Below, piece by piece: positions 33,368 through 34,714 of a stretch of 34,714 bases of DNA. Origin of the DNA: Calderihabitans maritimus (GTDB lineage: Bacteria > Bacillota > KKC1 > Calderihabitantales > Calderihabitantaceae); NCBI RefSeq assembly GCF_002207765.1, contig NZ_BDGJ01000164.1, positions 19,162 through 53,875 on the forward strand, written 5' to 3'. The notes beneath the pieces were generated by a model. The model was not told the origin of the DNA. It saw nothing but the letters and a program-made list of their open reading frames with translations, and did not search any database. The translations under genes and the position numbers were made by a program. Every line of letters starts with the position of its first letter. The stretch's first letter is position 1.

Positions 33368-34702
33368 ATGCAATATTTCAAACTGCTGTTGACGGTCGGT
33401 GCTGTATTGTTACTGGTAATTTTCGGCCTCTTGTGGTATTTCTGGCAGGAGGAAGTCTCTATCCTGGAGGTTCCTCCTCAGGGTAACGACCAGGCGGTAT
33501 GTGGTACATGTCATATTCCCGAGAACCTTGGTTTCAACAAAGATTCAGTACACCCGCCGGTAATAAACTGGCAGTGCACCGCCTGCCACACGCCCCATGA
33601 TCCAGGGACGGCAGAGAATAACATGCTGAAGGCGGACCCGCCCGACTTGTGTCTACTCTGTCATTCTTTGGAAAGCGATGATAACGTTAGTCTTCACGTC
33701 CCTTTTGAAAATGGAGACTGTCTGGACTGCCACTTCGGTCACGCTTCTGACTACAGCTCTCTTCTCCATCTTAGCCCGCAGGAAATATGTTTTTCCTGTC
33801 ATTTTGCGGCAGACCTGCTGGGGATGGCCCAGGTTCACAATCCTTTCGCCAACGGTGATTGCCTGGCCTGTCACGAAGCGCACCAGTCGCCTTATTCCAA
33901 CCTGAAAAAAGCGGAAGGGCAAGAACTCTGCTTTACCTGCCATTTCGACGATGAAGGCTGGCTTTCCATGCCGTTTCAGCACCAGCCTTTCGCTGCCGGG
34001 GACTGCACTGGGTGCCATACTGCTCATGCCTCCAATTATTCTCCGCTTCTGACTTTCAGCACTACAACGCTGTGCTTCATTTGCCACGGGGAAGTAGAAT
34101 CCGAGCTGGCAAGCGGTTATCCGCACCCGCCGGTAGCGCAGGGACAGTGCATATCCTGCCATCAGCCCCATGCTTCCCTCTGGCCCGATTTGCTATTGGC
34201 AGTAGGAACTGATCTGTGCTCTTCCTGCCACGAGGACGTAATGCCCCAGTTTACCCTTCCCTCCCATCATCCGATAGAAACGGAGCAGTTAGATTGTACG
34301 GATTGTCATGATGTGCACGTAGGTGCGGCTCCGCATTTGCTGGTCGCTGCCGGCAACGCTTTGTGCTACTCATGTCACGGCTGGTTGGAGTTTCAATATA
34401 AAAAGACGGCCCATAACCTGGCTCAGGGGCCGGCCGGGCAGGGAATTTGTTTAAACTGCCACCTGCCTCACGGGTCTCAGTACAGTCCCCTGTTGCAGCA
34501 GGAATCCATTGCCCTGTGCGCATCCTGTCACGGCATTATGATACAGGCCGTAACTCACCCTTTGGGAGCGGAGTATGAAGACCTCTGGAACGGTTCATAC
34601 ATTACTTGCACTTCCTGTCATGGCCCTCACGGTACAGGTAATTTCCATATGCTGAAGGAACCCCCGGATAAGTTGTGTTTAAATTGTCACCGCTGGAATT
34701 AA
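33368..34702 (+). CDS. Membrane-anchored 17-heme cytochrome c, doubled-CXXCH type
   Basis: A 444-residue protein with an uncleaved-looking N-terminal membrane helix (about 4-27) and then 17 CXXCH sites from about residue 45 to the C-terminus. They occur as alternating pairs, DC-x-x-CH-x-x-H and LC-x-x-CH, repeated about every 45-50 residues (the doubled CXXCH motif). Such proteins carry electrons over long distances along extended heme chains. Here it could pass electrons from the membrane into the wall. The ATG at 33368 is chosen because AAAGGGG lies 9 nt upstream; an ATG at 33359 abuts that site. Its last CXXCH ends four residues before the stop codon, so the reading frame appears complete. 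Confidence 0.9.
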   Translation: MQYFKLLLTVGAVLLLVIFGLLWYFWQEEVSILEVPPQGNDQAVCGTCHIPENLGFNKDSVHPPVINWQCTACHTPHDPGTAENNMLKADPPDLCLLCHSLESDDNVSLHVPFENGDCLDCHFGHASDYSSLLHLSPQEICFSCHFAADLLGMAQVHNPFANGDCLACHEAHQSPYSNLKKAEGQELCFTCHFDDEGWLSMPFQHQPFAAGDCTGCHTAHASNYSPLLTFSTTTLCFICHGEVESELASGYPHPPVAQGQCISCHQPHASLWPDLLLAVGTDLCSSCHEDVMPQFTLPSHHPIETEQLDCTDCHDVHVGAAPHLLVAAGNALCYSCHGWLEFQYKKTAHNLAQGPAGQGICLNCHLPHGSQYSPLLQQESIALCASCHGIMIQAVTHPLGAEYEDLWNGSYITCTSCHGPHGTGNFHMLKEPPDKLCLNCHRWN

Positions 34703-34714
34703 AAAAAAAAAAAA
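34701..34714 (+). other. Poly-A run at window end
   Basis: The stop codon TAA of the 17-heme cytochrome runs straight into A residues up to the last base. This is probably a homopolymer at a contig or window edge, and nothing beyond it can be judged. Confidence 0.6.

Overview
All genes lie on the + strand, and the window is an island for making extracellular or wall-spanning multiheme cytochromes c. The organism is probably an anaerobic, dissimilatory-metal-reducing or electrogenic Gram-positive of the Clostridia/Peptococcaceae type. I infer this from strong AGGAGGTG-type ribosome binding sites, system II (ResB/ResC) cytochrome c maturation, a siroheme-type heme operon (fused CobA-HemD plus an AhbD-like radical SAM enzyme), and the absence of recognisable outer-membrane proteins. 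The species cannot be fixed from the sequence.

Layout. (1) 1-10958: two TPR / NHL propeller / hexaheme cytochrome units (122-2967 and 8272-10958). Between them are an NHL / hexaheme pair (3193-5202) and a 12-heme fusion cytochrome (5377-8055). (2) 11191-22145: an NHL protein, a 1516-residue cytochrome with FN3-like domains and both CX2CH and CX3-4CH motifs, ResB, ResC, a secreted carboxypeptidase-regulatory-like protein, a small membrane protein and a BchE-like B12-domain radical SAM protein. (3) 22201-24795: a promoter, a c-di-GMP-I (GEMM) riboswitch with terminator, two decayed cytochrome 3' ends, a cytochrome with mixed heme motifs, and an NHL protein. (4) 24880-33239: a tetrapyrrole operon (precorrin-2 dehydrogenase, hemA, hemC, cobA-hemD, hemB, ahbD, hemL) interrupted by a 430-bp palindrome-rich non-coding stretch. 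(5) 33368-34702: a membrane-anchored 17-heme doubled-CXXCH cytochrome. The window ends in a poly-A run.

I count 66 canonical CXXCH sites plus 7 CX3CH/CX4CH sites in seven cytochromes. The heme operon supplies tetrapyrrole, ResB/ResC attach heme outside the membrane, and the TPR and NHL proteins (each with an N-terminal membrane segment) are likely export, assembly or anchoring partners.

The most notable point is that the three small hexaheme cytochromes, and the N-terminal half of the 12-heme protein, share the heme-motif order of OmcS, the Geobacter nanowire subunit. Each is paired with an NHL protein whose subtype follows the cytochrome subtype. This suggests a Gram-positive nanowire-type system with dedicated propeller partners, partly under c-di-GMP control.
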